57,669 nucleotides of DNA. Source: Lachnospiraceae bacterium. Its GTDB lineage: Bacteria; Bacillota; Clostridia; Lachnospirales; Lachnospiraceae. Made by a program: the position numbers and the translations under genes. This document shows, piece after piece, positions 25,754 to 34,928 of the stretch. The stretch spans positions 1 through 57,669 of the forward strand of contig JAFSGY010000076.1 in the NCBI GenBank assembly GCA_017440575.1. The letters run 5' to 3'. How positions within the stretch are numbered: position 1 is the first letter of the stretch; each line of letters begins with the position of its first letter. The notes beneath the pieces are model-generated. The model had not been told where the DNA came from. It did not search any database and worked only from the letters and a program-made list of their open reading frames with translations.

Positions 25754-27070
25754 ATGAAAAAACAAAATCAACATATTATTAATCAGGTAACACAGGGCAG
25801 TATTGCTGAGGAATTAGAGATAGAAGTTGGCGATATTCTGCTTGAGATTAATGGAAATAAAATAGAGGATATTTTTGATTATCAATATTATACACAGGAC
25901 GAGTATATAGAAGTATTGATTCAGAAGTCGTCAGGAGAAGAGTGGCTTCTGGAGATAGATAAGGAGTATGATGAAGACTTAGGAATCAGTTTTGAGAATG
26001 GACTGATGGACGATTATCGTTCCTGTCATAATAAGTGTATCTTTTGCTTTATTGACCAGATGCCTAAGGGGATGCGCGATACACTTTATTTTAAGGATGA
26101 TGATTCCAGACTTTCTTTTTTACAGGGAAATTATGTTACATTAACAAATATGTCTGATGCAGATATAGACCGTATTATTAAGTATAATCTTTCACCGATT
26201 AATGTGTCTTTTCAGACGACGAATCCGGAGCTGAGATGTAAGATGCTGAATAATCGTTTTGCGGGACAGGCATTAGAAAAGGCATGGAAACTTGCAAAAG
26301 CAGGAATCGTTATGAATGGTCAGATTGTTCTTTGTAAGGGTGTTAATGATGGGGAAGAACTGGAACGAAGCATTCGTGATTTGTCAGAATATCTGCCGAA
26401 TCTGGAAAGTGTGTCAGTTGTTCCAGTGGGATTATCAAAATATCGAGAAGGATTATATCCGTTAGAACCATTTACAAAAGAGGACGCAAAGGAAGTGTTG
26501 CGGATTATTCATAAGTGGCAGGACAAGCTTTATCCGGAGTATGGGCTTCATTTCATTCATGCAAGTGATGAATGGTATATTCTGGCAGAGGAAGATTTGC
26601 CGGAAGAGGAACACTACGATGGGTATTTACAGCTGGAAAATGGTGTGGGAATGTTAAGGCTGTTATTGAATGAATTTGAGGAAGGTATGCAGTACATTAC
26701 CTGTGAAGTAAAGCCGACAGATGTTTCTTTAGTAACGGGAAGGCTTGCGTATCCTTATATTAAGAATATGGCAGAGCAAATGATGGAAAAATATCCTCAA
26801 TTAAAGATTCGTGTATATGCTATTCGAAATGATTTTTTTGGCGAGATGATTACGGTATCGGGGCTTTTGACAGGGCAGGATATTCTGGCGCAGCTTAAAG
26901 GTAAAGAGCTTGGCGAAAGACTTCTTTTGCCACAGAATGTTTTAAAGAGCGGAGAGACGGTATTTCTGGATGACATGACTGTAGCAGAGCTTGAAAAGGC
27001 TTTACAAGTGCAGGTAGATATTGTAAAATCAAGCGGGCAGGATTTTATAGATGCCATCTTATATAAATAG
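25754..27070 (+). CDS. DUF512 family radical SAM-like protein with N-terminal PDZ domain
   Basis: A 438-residue protein. Residues 1-75 form a PDZ-like domain (GSIAEELEIEVGDILLEINGN). An Fe-S type motif CHNKCIFCFIDQMPKGMRD follows near residue 92, then a radical SAM-like barrel and the DUF512 C-terminal region. The family is conserved in Clostridia next to der, and co-transcription with der-plsY-gpsA here (16 nt to der) fits that. The substrate is not known. Confidence 0.88.
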   Translation: MKKQNQHIINQVTQGSIAEELEIEVGDILLEINGNKIEDIFDYQYYTQDEYIEVLIQKSSGEEWLLEIDKEYDEDLGISFENGLMDDYRSCHNKCIFCFIDQMPKGMRDTLYFKDDDSRLSFLQGNYVTLTNMSDADIDRIIKYNLSPINVSFQTTNPELRCKMLNNRFAGQALEKAWKLAKAGIVMNGQIVLCKGVNDGEELERSIRDLSEYLPNLESVSVVPVGLSKYREGLYPLEPFTKEDAKEVLRIIHKWQDKLYPEYGLHFIHASDEWYILAEEDLPEEEHYDGYLQLENGVGMLRLLLNEFEEGMQYITCEVKPTDVSLVTGRLAYPYIKNMAEQMMEKYPQLKIRVYAIRNDFFGEMITVSGLLTGQDILAQLKGKELGERLLLPQNVLKSGETVFLDDMTVAELEKALQVQVDIVKSSGQDFIDAILYK

Positions 27071-27085
27071 AAACGGAGTAAAGAA

Positions 27086-28420
27086 ATGGGAAAGACAAGT
27101 AAGAAGCCGATAGTAGCGGTAGTTGGACGTCCAAATGTTGGTAAGTCAACATTATTCAATGTACTTGCCGGAGAGAAGATATCCATTGTTAAGGATACAC
27201 CTGGTATTACCAGAGACAGAATATATGCAGATATTACATGGTTGAATTGGAACTTTACCTTGGTGGATACGGGCGGTATTGAGCCTGACAGTAAGGATAT
27301 TATTCTGTCGCAGATGCGCGAACAGGCAGAAATTGCTGTTGCAACTGCAGATGTGATTATTTTCCTGGTAGATGTGAAGCAGGGACTTGTAGATGCAGAC
27401 GCAAAGGTTGCGGATATGCTTCGTAGAAGTCATAAGCCTGTTGTTCTGGTTGTAAATAAGGTTGACAGCTTCCAGAAGATGGAGGCAGATGTATATGAGT
27501 TTTATAATCTTGGTATTGGTGACCCGATACCTATTTCAGCTGCAAATCGTCTTGGAATTGGTGATATGCTTGATACAGTCACGGATTTGTTTGACAAGGA
27601 TGCCTATGACGAGGAAGAGGATGACAGACCAAGAGTTGCTATCGTAGGAAAGCCAAATGTTGGTAAATCTTCTATTATCAATAAGCTGGTAGGAGAAAAC
27701 CGAGTAATTGTATCGGATATCGCAGGTACTACAAGAGATGCGATTGATACAGAGGTTATTCATAACGATAAGGAATATGTATTTATTGATACAGCAGGTC
27801 TACGTAGAAAGAATAAGATTAAGGAAGAGTTAGAGCGTTTCATGATTATCCGTACTGTTAGTGCGGTAGAGCGTGCAGATGTTGTCGTTCTTGTTATTGA
27901 TGCACAGGAAGGTGTTACCGAGCAGGATGCGAAGATTGCAGGTATTGCCCATGACCGTGGTAAGGGTATTATCATTGCGGTAAATAAATGGGATGCGATT
28001 GAGAAGGATGATAAGACAATTTACCGTTTTACGGAAAAAGTAAGAAATATCCTTTCTTTTATGACCTACGCAGAAATCGTATTTATCTCAGCTAAAACAG
28101 GTCAGCGTCTGAATAAGCTGTTCGATACCATTGATATGGTTATTGAGAATCAGTCTTTACGAATTGCTACTGGTGTTGTAAATGAAATTGTAACAGAGGC
28201 AGTTGCATTACAGCAGCCACCTTCAGACAAGGGTAAGAGATTGAAGATTTTCTATACCACTCAGGTAGGTGTAAAGCCGCCGACCTTTGTTGTGTTTGTA
28301 AATGATAAGGAGCTTATGCATTTCTCTTATACCAGATATTTGGAAAATAAGATTCGTGAGGCATTTGGATTTAAGGGAACATCGTTGAAATTCATTATCA
28401 GAGAGAGAAAGGACGACTAA
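27086..28420 (+). CDS. der: Ribosome biogenesis GTPase Der (EngA)
   Basis: A 444-residue tandem GTPase for 50S assembly. The first G domain has GRPNVGKST and DTGG, the second has [13 protein letters not shown] and NKWD, and a KH-like domain ends the protein ([22 protein letters not shown]). AACGGAG stands before the start. Confidence 0.98.
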   Translation: MGKTSKKPIVAVVGRPNVGKSTLFNVLAGEKISIVKDTPGITRDRIYADITWLNWNFTLVDTGGIEPDSKDIILSQMREQAEIAVATADVIIFLVDVKQGLVDADAKVADMLRRSHKPVVLVVNKVDSFQKMEADVYEFYNLGIGDPIPISAANRLGIGDMLDTVTDLFDKDAYDEEEDDRPRVAIVGKPNVGKSSIINKLVGENRVIVSDIAGTTRDAIDTEVIHNDKEYVFIDTAGLRRKNKIKEELERFMIIRTVSAVERADVVVLVIDAQEGVTEQDAKIAGIAHDRGKGIIIAVNKWDAIEKDDKTIYRFTEKVRNILSFMTYAEIVFISAKTGQRLNKLFDTIDMVIENQSLRIATGVVNEIVTEAVALQQPPSDKGKRLKIFYTTQVGVKPPTFVVFVNDKELMHFSYTRYLENKIREAFGFKGTSLKFIIRERKDD

Positions 28421-28426
28421 AGAGAA

Positions 28427-29077
28427 ATGATTCGTATTGTTTGCGTTTTGATCGGTTATGTATTTGGATTATTTCAAACATCATATATTTATGGAAAGCT
28501 TCATGGCATTGATATTAAAAAGCAGGGAAGTGGAAATGCAGGAACTACCAATACATTACGTGTTTTAGGAAAAAAGGCAGGAGCGATTGTGCTTTTTTGC
28601 GACATGTTAAAGTGCGGTCTTGCGATTACCTTAGTACGATTTTTGTTTAAGGAATCTTATGCTGAGATGCTTCCGTTATTGGCTCTTTATGCGGCAGCAG
28701 GAACGATTCTTGGACATGATTTTCCTTTTTATCTTGGATTCAAGGGAGGAAAGGGAATTGCATGTACAGCAGGGCTAATTGTATTTTTCCACCCATATAT
28801 GATTCTTCCACAGGTAATAACCTTCTTTGGTACATTTTTCGCGACACATTATGTATCTCTTGGTTCGCTTTTAGTTAACCTTGTATTGATTGCAGAAATG
28901 GTAATTTTTGGACAGACGGGTGTTTTTGGAGAATTATCACAGACTGTTCTGAATGAGATGTATGTGATTACGGTATTACTGGCGGCGCTTGCGTTCTGGG
29001 GACATAGAGCAAACATTGTCAGATTAATTAATAAGAACGAGAGAAAGACATATCTTACGAAAAAGAATGAACAGTAA
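28427..29077 (+). CDS. plsY: Glycerol-3-phosphate acyltransferase PlsY
   Basis: An integral membrane enzyme with about five helices that uses acyl-phosphate from PlsX to acylate glycerol 3-phosphate. The family motifs GSGNAGTTNTLRVLGKKAG (near residue 36) and GHDFPFYLGFKGGKGIA are intact. It begins 6 nt after der and is followed by gpsA, which makes its substrate. Confidence 0.96.
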   Translation: MIRIVCVLIGYVFGLFQTSYIYGKLHGIDIKKQGSGNAGTTNTLRVLGKKAGAIVLFCDMLKCGLAITLVRFLFKESYAEMLPLLALYAAAGTILGHDFPFYLGFKGGKGIACTAGLIVFFHPYMILPQVITFFGTFFATHYVSLGSLLVNLVLIAEMVIFGQTGVFGELSQTVLNEMYVITVLLAALAFWGHRANIVRLINKNERKTYLTKKNEQ

Positions 29078-29080
29078 GGG

Positions 29081-29107
29081 GTAACTTTGAGGGTACGGAA
29101 TAGTTAC
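29081..29107 (+). repeat. Dispersed 27-nt hairpin element, copy 2 (before gpsA)
   Basis: Arms GTAACT and AGTTAC with loop centre TGAGGGTACGGAA. The stem has one T-T mismatch next to the loop. It ends 28 nt before the gpsA ATG and begins 3 nt after the plsY stop. Confidence 0.75.
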
Positions 29108-29135
29108 AAATAGTAATGGAAAGGTAAGGGACACA

Positions 29136-30146
29136 ATGGCTAATATAGGAATTATTGGTGCAGGAAGCTGGGGAATTGCATTATCCGTGCTACTGCACAA
29201 TAACGGACATAAGATTACGGTATGGTCCATTATTCAAGAAGAGATAGATATGCTGAATGCGGAGCATGAGCACAAGGATAAGCTGCCGGGGGTTAAGCTT
29301 CCAGAGGATATGATATTTACAACGGATATGCAGAGTGCGATAGAAGGCAAGGATATTCTGGTGCTTGCGGTACCTTCTCCATTTATCAGAAGTACAGCGA
29401 ACAGTATGAAGGCGTATGTGGCAGAGGGGCAGATTATTGTTAATGTGGCAAAGGGTATTGAGGAAAAGACCTTGATGACTCTTTCACAGGTTATTGAAGA
29501 AGAGATTCCACAGGCGGACGTTGCAGTATTATCCGGTCCTTCTCATGCAGAGGAGGTAGGACGTGAGATTCCTACAACGATTGTCGTAGGTGCTACGACT
29601 CAGAAAACAGCAGAATACATTCAGAACACCTTTATGAGTGATGTATTTCGTGTTTATACAAGTCCGGATGTATTAGGAATTGAGCTTGGTGCAGCGCTCA
29701 AGAACGTGGTAGCTTTAGCAGCAGGTACTGCGGATGGTCTTGGCTATGGAGATAATACCAAAGCTGCGTTGATCACACGTGGTATTACAGAGATTGCCCG
29801 TTTGGGAATGGCAATGGGAGGTAAGTTCGAAACCTTCTGTGGTTTGTCCGGTATTGGTGATCTGATTGTTACTTGTGCAAGTATGCATTCACGTAATAGA
29901 AGAGCTGGTATATTAATCGGTCAGGGCAAGACAATGGAAGAGGCAATGGCAGAGGTTAAGATGGTTGTCGAAGGCGTGTATTCTGCAAAAGCAGCCATGG
30001 GACTTGCTAAGAAATATGATGTAGAGCTTCCAATTATTGAACAAGTAAATGAAGTATTATTTAATAATAAACCTGCAGCCGAGGCTGTAAGAGATTTGAT
30101 GATTCGTGATAAGAAGATTGAACATCAGGATTTACCTTGGGAATAG
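29136..30146 (+). CDS. gpsA: NAD(P)H-dependent glycerol-3-phosphate dehydrogenase
   Basis: It reduces dihydroxyacetone phosphate to sn-glycerol 3-phosphate for phospholipids. The Rossmann motif GAGSWGIAL (residues 7-15), LSGPSHAEEV and the catalytic Lys region ALKNVVALAAG plus GYGDNTKAALITRG are typical. Length 336 residues is normal. Together with plsY it supplies phosphatidic acid synthesis. Confidence 0.97.
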   Translation: MANIGIIGAGSWGIALSVLLHNNGHKITVWSIIQEEIDMLNAEHEHKDKLPGVKLPEDMIFTTDMQSAIEGKDILVLAVPSPFIRSTANSMKAYVAEGQIIVNVAKGIEEKTLMTLSQVIEEEIPQADVAVLSGPSHAEEVGREIPTTIVVGATTQKTAEYIQNTFMSDVFRVYTSPDVLGIELGAALKNVVALAAGTADGLGYGDNTKAALITRGITEIARLGMAMGGKFETFCGLSGIGDLIVTCASMHSRNRRAGILIGQGKTMEEAMAEVKMVVEGVYSAKAAMGLAKKYDVELPIIEQVNEVLFNNKPAAEAVRDLMIRDKKIEHQDLPWE

Positions 30147-30183
30147 AAATTGAAAAATCCACAGAAAGGTGTAAGTGATAAGT

Positions 30184-30996
30184 ATGGAACAGTCATTTAA
30201 CAGTACGAAGGATTATGTAGCAAGTGAGGAATTACTTGCAAGTGTTAATGTAGCGATTGCATTAAAAAAGCCACTTTTAATTAAAGGAGAGCCTGGAACG
30301 GGTAAGACTATGCTTGCAGAAGCAGTTGCCAATTCTTTAGGCAAGAAGCTTTTGATTTGGAATATCAAGTCAACAACAAAGGCTCAGGAAGGCCTTTATA
30401 TGTACGATACCATTCAGCGATTATATGACGGTCAGTTCGGTGAAGAAGGCGTAGATGATATTGCTAAATATATCAAGCTTGGAAAGCTTGGAGAGGCTTT
30501 TGAAAGTGATGAACAGGCTATTCTCCTGATTGATGAGATTGATAAGGCGGATTTGGAGTTCCCGAATGACTTATTATGGGAGCTTGACCAGATGGAATTC
30601 TATATCCATGAGACAAAGAGAACTGTAAAGGCAAAGAACAGACCTATTGTTATTATTACTTCTAATGCGGAGAAGGAACTGCCAGATGCCTTTTTAAGAA
30701 GATGTATTTTCCATTATATCGATTTCCCAAATCCTGAGTTGATGGAGGAAATCATTAGAACACATTATCCAAATGTTGAGGATAACTTATTAAAGAATGC
30801 GATGCAGGTATTTTACGATATTCGTACCATTCGTGATATCCGTAAGAAACCAAGTACATCTGAGCTGATTGACTGGATTAATGCTTTACAGGTTGGTGGC
30901 ATTTCTGCTGATGAGCTTAGAGCAAAGCTTCCATTCCTTGGTGTAGTAGTGAAAAAGGATGAGGATTTGGAGGCAGTAAGACGGGAGATACATTAA
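30184..30996 (+). CDS. MoxR-type AAA+ ATPase
   Basis: A single AAA+ module of 270 residues with Walker A GEPGTGKTM, Walker B ILLIDEIDKAD, and sensor 1 VIITSNAEKELPDAF. MoxR ATPases usually act as chaperones with a VWA-domain partner, and one is encoded immediately downstream, 1 nt apart. ATG 30184 is preferred; GTG 30175 is possible but too close to the GAAAGG site. The complex that it remodels is unknown. Confidence 0.9.
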   Translation: MEQSFNSTKDYVASEELLASVNVAIALKKPLLIKGEPGTGKTMLAEAVANSLGKKLLIWNIKSTTKAQEGLYMYDTIQRLYDGQFGEEGVDDIAKYIKLGKLGEAFESDEQAILLIDEIDKADLEFPNDLLWELDQMEFYIHETKRTVKAKNRPIVIITSNAEKELPDAFLRRCIFHYIDFPNPELMEEIIRTHYPNVEDNLLKNAMQVFYDIRTIRDIRKKPSTSELIDWINALQVGGISADELRAKLPFLGVVVKKDEDLEAVRREIH

Positions 30997-30997
30997 T

Positions 30998-32200
30998 ATG
31001 TTTTCGAAATTTTTCTATACCTGTAAGAGTAAAGGATTAAATATTACTCTTAGTGAATGGTTAAATCTGCAGGAAGCTCTGGATAAAGGGCTTTGTGAGA
31101 GTTCTCTTACAAAGTTTTATTATATTGCCAGAATGATTTTGGTAAAGAGCGAAACAGAATATGATAAATTCGATATGGCCTTCGAAGAGTGCTTTAAAGG
31201 TGTACAGTCAGATATAGAGATTGGTAAGACGATGTTATCATGGTTGGACAAGCCTGAGATGAGTGAGTTACTTCATGAAGAGGAAAAGCATTGGTTGAAT
31301 CAGATTGAAGAGATTCATGTTGATAAGGATGACGTAGAAGAGAAGTTTAAGCAAAGACTTAAGGATCAGGATTCTGAGCATAATGGTGGAAGTTATTGGA
31401 TTGGAACCATGGGTAAGACTCAGTTTGGTAATACTGGCGGTAATGTTGGTGGTGTCAGAGTTGGTGGAACAACTGGTTATCAGTCTGCGTTTTCTGTAGT
31501 AGGAGCAAGAAAATATCGTGATTTCCGTGATGATAAGGTTATTGATAACCGTCAGTTCCAGCTTGCATTTCGAAGACTTCGTCAGTTTTCAAGCAAGCTT
31601 GATATTCCTAGGACAGAGCTTGACATAGACCAGACGATTGACAAGACTTGTAACAATGGTGGTTGCTTGCAGATTGTTATGGAGAAACCTAGAAAGAATG
31701 CAGTAAAGCTATTGTTATTAATGGACTCTGGCGGAACCATGATTCCGTATACAAAGCTTTTAAATGATTTATTTCAGGCTGTGCATAAGTCAAACCATTA
31801 TAAGGATGTAAAGGCATATTATTTCCACAACTGCATCTATTCCAAGCTATATAAGACTCCGGAATGTGAGAATGGAGACTGGGTGGATACTGAGTGGATG
31901 TTCCGTAATTTGGATAGTGATTATAAGGTAATTATTGTTGGCGACGCAGCAATGGCACCAGAGGAGCTGTATTCTGATACTGGTAACTATCGTGGACCGA
32001 ATGGTGGACTGTCCGGTTATCAATGGTTACAGCTGGTAAAGCGCCATTATAAGAAGGTTGTCTGGATGAATCCGAAAATGGCACCAGGGCGTGCGCCTTG
32101 GCGTGAAGCCGAGACTGCAATTAAGGATATTTTCCCAATGTATAAGCTTACCGTTCAGGGATTGAACGATGCTATGACGAAGCTTATGTCAAATAAGTAG
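30998..32200 (+). CDS. VWA domain protein (CoxE-like), partner of the MoxR ATPase
   Basis: A 400-residue soluble protein. The N-terminal half is helical, a glycine-rich patch (GNTGGNVGGVRVGGTTG, about residues 142-160) follows, and the C-terminal half is VWA-like. The MIDAS-like strand reads LLLLMDSGGTMIPY, i.e. DxGGT rather than the classical DxSxS, as is common in MoxR-linked VWA proteins. Start and stop of the two genes nearly touch, which supports a functional pair. Confidence 0.86.
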   Translation: MFSKFFYTCKSKGLNITLSEWLNLQEALDKGLCESSLTKFYYIARMILVKSETEYDKFDMAFEECFKGVQSDIEIGKTMLSWLDKPEMSELLHEEEKHWLNQIEEIHVDKDDVEEKFKQRLKDQDSEHNGGSYWIGTMGKTQFGNTGGNVGGVRVGGTTGYQSAFSVVGARKYRDFRDDKVIDNRQFQLAFRRLRQFSSKLDIPRTELDIDQTIDKTCNNGGCLQIVMEKPRKNAVKLLLLMDSGGTMIPYTKLLNDLFQAVHKSNHYKDVKAYYFHNCIYSKLYKTPECENGDWVDTEWMFRNLDSDYKVIIVGDAAMAPEELYSDTGNYRGPNGGLSGYQWLQLVKRHYKKVVWMNPKMAPGRAPWREAETAIKDIFPMYKLTVQGLNDAMTKLMSNK

Positions 32201-32210
32201 GAAACTTGTC

Positions 32211-32232
32211 ACAAAAGAATGATTTCTTTTGT
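32211..32232 (+). other. Hairpin after the VWA gene
   Basis: ACAAAAGAA/TTCTTTTGT with a 4-nt loop, 11 nt after the stop codon. A poor T-run follows (GCAATTTTG), so termination would be weak. Confidence 0.5.
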
Positions 32233-32283
32233 TGCAATTTTGCTAAAAAGATAAGAAACAGGTATTATATGGTAAAATTCTGA

Positions 32284-32312
32284 TTGTAAAAGTCAGATTG
32301 TCTTAGTATAAT
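32284..32312 (+). promoter_or_regulatory. Promoter for the zinc-ribbon repeat protein
   Basis: TTGTAA (32284-32289), 17-nt spacer and perfect TATAAT (32307-32312). The leader of about 100 nt contains a hairpin (32342-32376) with arms AAAATGC and TTTTTAT pairing to ATAAAAA and GCATTTT across a small internal loop. Confidence 0.75.
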
Positions 32313-32419
32313 AAATAAGTGGTGCTTTGGCATCAATCTAAAAAATGCTCATTTTTATAGATAAAAAGTGCATTTTCGAATTAGATAAATCAGGGTAGAG
32401 TATAAGGAAGGCAAGAGAG

Positions 32420-33217
32420 ATGGAGAAAAAAGTCCCAGAGAGGAAAGTCAGCCTGCGTGAAGAAGACGTTTTTTATGTCTATGACAAAAGAATTAATAAG
32501 TGTATCAAGGAAGATTGTGAAGGAACCGTAAAATATGGATTAGTGCTTCGCGTTAGCATGTCAGGTGAAGAAACATGTAATTGTTTTGAATGTAATAAGT
32601 GTCATATGAAGTATACACCATATCCGAATTATGTAAGATTAACGAAAACGGATATGATGGCAATCTACAATAAGGAAGAAGTAGATGCGCGTGACCGTAA
32701 GCGCGCAGAGGATGCTCTGAAACAGGCAGCAAGAGAAAAGAGAAAGCAGCAGGGACAAGGAAAATTTGCTCCAAGAAGAGACAATGAACGTGGCTCGGAA
32801 CGTCGTCCATATGAACGTAAGTCTTTTGAACCCCGTTCTTATGATAAGAAATCATACGATAGAAAACCTTATGAGAAAAAGCCATACGAAAGAAAGTCAT
32901 ATGAAAAGAAACCGTATGAGAAAAAGTCTTTTGGCAATGGTTCTTATGGAAATGGTTCATATGAAAGAAAAAACTATGAGAGAAAGTCATATGGAGAAAG
33001 AAAGCCATATGATTCAGAGGGTTATGAAAAGAAACCGTATGAGAAGAAACCATATGGAGAAAGAACCTATGAAAAAAAGCCATATGATAGTAGAAGAAGT
33101 GGTTATCGTTCCTACAATAGAAGCAATACAGAAGGTAACTATGGTGAAAGAAAAAATAATGGTATTATAATTACAAATGGTAATTATAGAAAGCCATATT
33201 CAAACAAACAGTCATAA
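32420..33217 (+). CDS. Zinc-ribbon-like protein with a tyrosine/lysine pentapeptide-repeat tail
   Basis: I do not recognise a named family. The N-terminal 70 residues contain six cysteines (about 28, 33, 53, 55, 58, 61) that could bind zinc. A helical, charged stretch follows (about 80-110). From about residue 123 the protein is a run of pentads of form [PS]-[YF]-[ED]-[RK]-K, then looser glycine- and asparagine-containing repeats to the end. The tail is strongly basic, tyrosine-rich and certainly disordered. Such composition suggests RNA binding or condensate formation, but this is inference. It has its own promoter and terminator. Confidence 0.8.
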   Translation: MEKKVPERKVSLREEDVFYVYDKRINKCIKEDCEGTVKYGLVLRVSMSGEETCNCFECNKCHMKYTPYPNYVRLTKTDMMAIYNKEEVDARDRKRAEDALKQAAREKRKQQGQGKFAPRRDNERGSERRPYERKSFEPRSYDKKSYDRKPYEKKPYERKSYEKKPYEKKSFGNGSYGNGSYERKNYERKSYGERKPYDSEGYEKKPYEKKPYGERTYEKKPYDSRRSGYRSYNRSNTEGNYGERKNNGIIITNGNYRKPYSNKQS

Positions 33218-33240
33218 TAACAAAACCCCTTTCATAAAAT
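33212..33240 (+). promoter_or_regulatory. Candidate sigma-E promoter for spoIVA
   Basis: TCATAAT (33212-33218), 14-nt spacer and CATAAAAT (33233-33240) fit the mother-cell sigma-E pattern KMATATT-N14-CATACAMT in 6 of 7 and 7 of 8 positions. spoIVA is a sigma-E gene in Bacillus. The -10 overlaps the loop side of the terminator hairpin. Confidence 0.6.
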
Positions 33241-33267
33241 GTTTTAAACATGAAAGGGGTTATTTTT
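33224..33267 (+). terminator. Terminator whose 3' arm is the spoIVA ribosome binding site
   Basis: AACCCCTTTCAT/ATGAAAGGGGTT (33224-33235 with 33250-33261) followed by ATTTTTATG. AAAGGGG in the 3' arm lies eight bases before the spoIVA ATG. Confidence 0.85.
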
Positions 33268-34755
33268 ATGGACATCAATGTAATGAGAGACTTTGACTTA
33301 TACAATGATATTAGCAAACGTACTGGAGGAGAAATCTATATTGGCGTAGTGGGACCTGTGAGAACGGGAAAATCTACCTTCATTAAGAGATTTATGGATG
33401 TGTTGGTTCTGCCTAGGATTGAAAATGAACATGAGAAGGCTCGCACGATTGACGAGCTTCCGCAGTGCAGTGGAGGTAAGACGATTACAACAACAGAGCC
33501 GAAATTTATTCCGAAGGAGGCTGCTCAGATTGCAATCTGTGATGGTGTGAATGTGAAGGTTCGTCTGATTGACTGTGTGGGGTATATGGTTGATGGGGCG
33601 GCAGGGCATATGGAAGAGGATGTGGAGAGAATGGTAAAGACTCCATGGTTTCAGGAAGAGATTCCATTTACGCAGGCGGCAGAGCTTGGAACAAGAAAGG
33701 TTATTCAGGATCATTCCACGATTGGGATTGTGGTAACAACTGATGGAAGCTTCGGAGAGTTGCCTAGAAATGTATATCGTGAGGCAGAAGAACAAACAAT
33801 TATGGAGCTAAAGCGCATCGGAAAGCCATTTGTTGTTTTGTTGAATACCTTAAGACCTTTTAGTGAAGAAGCAAGAAATGAGGCAAGGGATATGGAAAAG
33901 CGATATGCGGTAAAGGTTATCCCGGTTAATATTGACCAGTTGAAAAAAGACGATATTACCAGCATCTTAGAGCAGGTTATGTATGAGTTCCCAATTTCGG
34001 TATTGGAATTCTATGCGCCAAAATGGATGGATATTATGTCTGTGAATAATCCGATGAAACAGGATGTTCTGGAGAGACTTCGTGAAATCATGACAAAGGT
34101 TCGCACGGTAAGAGACTTACTGGAGCAGGAGATTTCACTAGAAAGCGAGTATGTAAAGAGATGCAAGCTTGACCATGTAAATATAGCAGATGGTACAGCC
34201 GCATATCAGCTTGAGGCAGATAATCGATATTATTATAATCTGTTAAGCTCTATCACAGGAGAACAGATAACCGGGGAATATCAGCTTATGCAGTTATTGC
34301 AGGCTTTAGCTGATATGAAGAAGGAATATAATAAGGTATTGAGTGCCTTGGAGAGTGTAAGACAGAAGGGATATGGTGTAGTAACTCCTGATAGAAAGGA
34401 AATTACATTGGAAGATCCTACCTTGATTCGTCATGGTAATAAATTTGGTGTTAAAATCAAAGCTCAAAGTCCATCCATTCATATGATTAAGGCAAACATC
34501 GAAACGGAGATTGCGCCAATCGTCGGAACACAACAGCAGGCGCAGGATTTGATTCAATACATATCCAGTGCGGAAACAACGAAGGATGGTATCTGGGAAA
34601 CTAACATTTTTGGAAAAACAGTGGAGCAGTTGGTAAATGACGGCATTACAAGCAAGATTTCCATGATTGGGGAAGAGAGTCAGGTTAAGCTGCAGGACAC
34701 GATGCAGAAGATTGTAAATGATTCCAGTGGTGGAATGGTGTGTATTATTATTTAG
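33268..34755 (+). CDS. spoIVA: Stage IV sporulation protein A (spore coat morphogenetic ATPase)
   Basis: SpoIVA polymerises with ATP hydrolysis to form the basement layer of the spore coat on the forespore surface. The N-terminal ISKRTGGEIYIGVVG, Walker A GPVRTGKST (residues 29-37), the following DELPQCSGGKTITTTEPKFIP segment and the hydrophobic C-terminal tail GGMVCIII are diagnostic. The 495-residue length is right. The start at 33268 is preferred over ATG 33250, which lies in the terminator arm. Its presence, with cotJABC and a GerA protein, indicates sporulation ability. Confidence 0.97.
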   Translation: MDINVMRDFDLYNDISKRTGGEIYIGVVGPVRTGKSTFIKRFMDVLVLPRIENEHEKARTIDELPQCSGGKTITTTEPKFIPKEAAQIAICDGVNVKVRLIDCVGYMVDGAAGHMEEDVERMVKTPWFQEEIPFTQAAELGTRKVIQDHSTIGIVVTTDGSFGELPRNVYREAEEQTIMELKRIGKPFVVLLNTLRPFSEEARNEARDMEKRYAVKVIPVNIDQLKKDDITSILEQVMYEFPISVLEFYAPKWMDIMSVNNPMKQDVLERLREIMTKVRTVRDLLEQEISLESEYVKRCKLDHVNIADGTAAYQLEADNRYYYNLLSSITGEQITGEYQLMQLLQALADMKKEYNKVLSALESVRQKGYGVVTPDRKEITLEDPTLIRHGNKFGVKIKAQSPSIHMIKANIETEIAPIVGTQQQAQDLIQYISSAETTKDGIWETNIFGKTVEQLVNDGITSKISMIGEESQVKLQDTMQKIVNDSSGGMVCIII

Positions 34756-34761
34756 AGTCAG

Positions 34762-34787
34762 AAAGCCATTACGTAAGTAGTGGCTTT
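34762..34787 (+). terminator. Weak hairpin/terminator after spoIVA
   Basis: AAAGCCA/TGGCTTT with inner TAC/GTA pairing, followed by a poor T-rich tract. A second small inverted repeat CATTAC/GTAATG follows at about 34800. Confidence 0.5.
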
Positions 34788-34827
34788 ATCATTACAGTTC
34801 ATTACGTTCTCGGTAATGCTTTATTCT

Positions 34828-34856
34828 TTGCACATTCTATGTAAACGTGGTATACT
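34828..34856 (+). promoter_or_regulatory. Promoter for the purine nucleoside phosphorylase gene
   Basis: TTGCAC (34828-34833), 17-nt spacer and TATACT (34851-34856). The spacer holds ATGTAAACG, identical to the left half of the cre-like site at 53272, but the right half is not conserved. Confidence 0.7.
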
Positions 34857-34928
34857 GATTAAGTATGAAGATTCTGTCAATAATGTGTTTATAGTCATTT
34901 TATGACAGTAAAAGAAAGGGGTATTACC

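Noticed and set aside
32553-33083. A 176-residue open frame on the - strand rich in His, Phe and Ser
   Set aside because: It is the antisense of the pentapeptide-repeat tail; its periodic composition is a direct consequence of the repeats, and it has no ribosome binding site.
34834-34850. cre site in the purine nucleoside phosphorylase promoter
   Set aside because: Only the left half ATGTAAACG fits; the right half shows no palindrome.
34756-34928. Purine riboswitch upstream of the purine nucleoside phosphorylase gene
   Set aside because: I searched for the conserved purine aptamer core and found none; the leader is only about 65 nt.
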